Source: Monosporascus cannonballus (lineage: Eukaryota > Ascomycota > Sordariomycetes > Xylariales). From it: DNA of 64,000 nucleotides. The position numbers and the translations under genes were made by a program. The DNA lies in the NCBI GenBank assembly GCA_004154925.1, contig QJNS01000095.1, positions 206,752 through 270,751 of the forward strand, written 5' to 3'. This document shows, in pieces, positions 63,170-64,000 of the stretch (the first letter of the stretch is position 1; each line of letters opens with the position of its first letter). A model generated the notes under the pieces. The model did no database searches. It saw only the letters and a list, made by a program, of their open reading frames with translations, and was not told the origin of the DNA.

Positions 63170-63425
63170 TTACTAAGTGTAAGATAATAGATAGTTATAA
63201 GCTAGGCTGAGGTGATCTTCGACCAGTCGCAGAGCATATTCTAAGAAGTGAGTGTATTAGGTTATTTCTATCTAGTATTTCCCACTAGCTGCTGGATAGT
63301 GGATTTATACTAGTAGATGAGTCGGTGGCTGATCGGTGGCTGATCGGCTACTAGTCTTACCCTATAGAGGCTATATTCTCATACTAAGACGAGTTACTGA
63401 TATTATATATCTAGAAGTTGCGATA
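63170..63425. other. GC-richer island with an 11-bp tandem duplication
   Basis: About 250 bp of near-normal composition in the RIP block. It contains GGTGGCTGATC twice in tandem (63325-63346) and several ACTAG words. No frame or known element was recognised. Confidence 0.4.
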
Positions 63426-63909
63426 TGATATCGTAATTAATTATAATATAAAAAATGCCCTAAAAACGATCGAAATTAAAGTTCTTAGCTTTTTTACTAG
63501 CTAATATCTCATACTTCTAATCGTAAAACTATCGAAGGCTCGTAAAATCTTTTATACGTACTTAAGATTTATCTTTAAGGTTTTCTCTTATAATTATTTT
63601 CAGAGTTTATTCTTAAAGTTTGCCGCGCAAAGTTTAATATTTCGTAAATTATATTATCTAGCTTTACTAAACTAGCTAAAAAATATAAGATTTGTTAAAG
63701 TTGAAATTTGTCAGCAATTACGTATTCGACTTTAAAATAAGATTTTACGAAATTAAGATATAATTTACCTTAACTGTAAATATTAGCTATAATATTTACC
63801 GTATAAATTATATCGTATAATATTTTTTTATATATTTAGTTTAACTTAGAAAATATAGCTCAAACTTAAATATATTTTAAATTTTAATATGACAAATTTA
63901 ATAATTAAA

Positions 63910-63910
<1 letters not shown>

Positions 63911-64000
<90 letters not shown>
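63911..64000 (+). repeat. (TTA)n microsatellite at the window edge
   Basis: Thirty uninterrupted TTA units that run off the right end, so the true length is unknown. Confidence 0.97.

Larger units (their letters stand above)
45530..64000. other. RIP-degraded AT-rich block B
   Basis: About 18.5 kb, same character as block A: high AT, C and G mostly in CG, no long frames, and transposon remnants. It continues past the right edge. A few GC-richer islands (solo LTRs, 50881-51010, 63170-63420) stand out. Confidence 0.85.

Noticed and set aside
60060..63877. Two similar segments (60060-60170 and 63770-63877) considered as LTRs of one element
   Set aside because: Similarity is patchy, ends cannot be defined, no target duplication was found, and other copies of the same word occur at 35 and 48 kb; treated as an old dispersed repeat.
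1..64000. Search for a biosynthetic cluster, defence system or other novel multi-gene system
   Set aside because: The genes are unrelated housekeeping functions. The lone SDR has no PKS, NRPS, P450, transporter or regulator partner.

Overview
The window is nuclear DNA of a filamentous ascomycete (Pezizomycotina, most likely a Sordariomycete). The protein-coding genes are interrupted by 53-145 bp GT-AG introns with CTRAC/CTAAC-type branch sites, encode ordinary fungal housekeeping proteins and have balanced GC. The rest is extremely AT-rich DNA full of mutated transposons, with residual C and G kept mainly in CpG. That is the signature of repeat-induced point mutation (RIP, C-to-T in repeats). 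The species cannot be named from this sequence.

Layout. (1) 1-16.8 kb, gene-rich: VPS45 (minus, running off the left edge), MMM1 (plus), RCE1 (minus), a serine-rich membrane-anchored protein (plus), the MBOAT lysophospholipid acyltransferase ALE1/LPT1 (minus) and the Golgi GDP-mannose transporter VRG4/GMT (minus). Splice models were rebuilt base by base for all of them. (2) 16.8-38.2 kb, a RIP-degraded block. It opens with a Copia-like LTR retrotransposon (16766-22129, 163-bp LTRs, ATAAC target duplication). It also holds two miniature LTR elements, related solo LTRs, a MITE-like inverted-repeat element, a pogo/Fot1 transposon with inverted repeats, and an unclassified repeat at 26.4-29.8 kb. 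(3) 38.3-45.5 kb, a small gene island: a short-chain dehydrogenase, acireductone dioxygenase (ADI1), a Derlin (all minus) and the centromeric histone H3 variant CENP-A (plus). (4) 45.5-64 kb, a second RIP-degraded block. It holds a nearly unmutated gypsy solo LTR, a full-length chromodomain-type Ty3/gypsy element (51491-58389, AATAA target duplication), a second pogo/Fot1 remnant and a terminal (TTA)30 microsatellite.

The genes serve general cell biology: endosomal SNARE control (VPS45), ER-mitochondria contact (MMM1), CAAX processing (RCE1), phospholipid remodelling (ALE1), Golgi glycosylation (VRG4), methionine salvage (ADI1), ER-associated degradation (Derlin) and kinetochore chromatin (CENP-A). 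They do not form a pathway cluster. No secondary-metabolite cluster, tRNA, rRNA or CRISPR was seen.

The most unusual content is the transposon archaeology: exact LTR boundaries with matching 5-bp target duplications, strongly one-sided RIP between LTR pairs, miniature LTR elements with no coding capacity, and a CENP-A gene in a 7-kb island between two AT-rich blocks.
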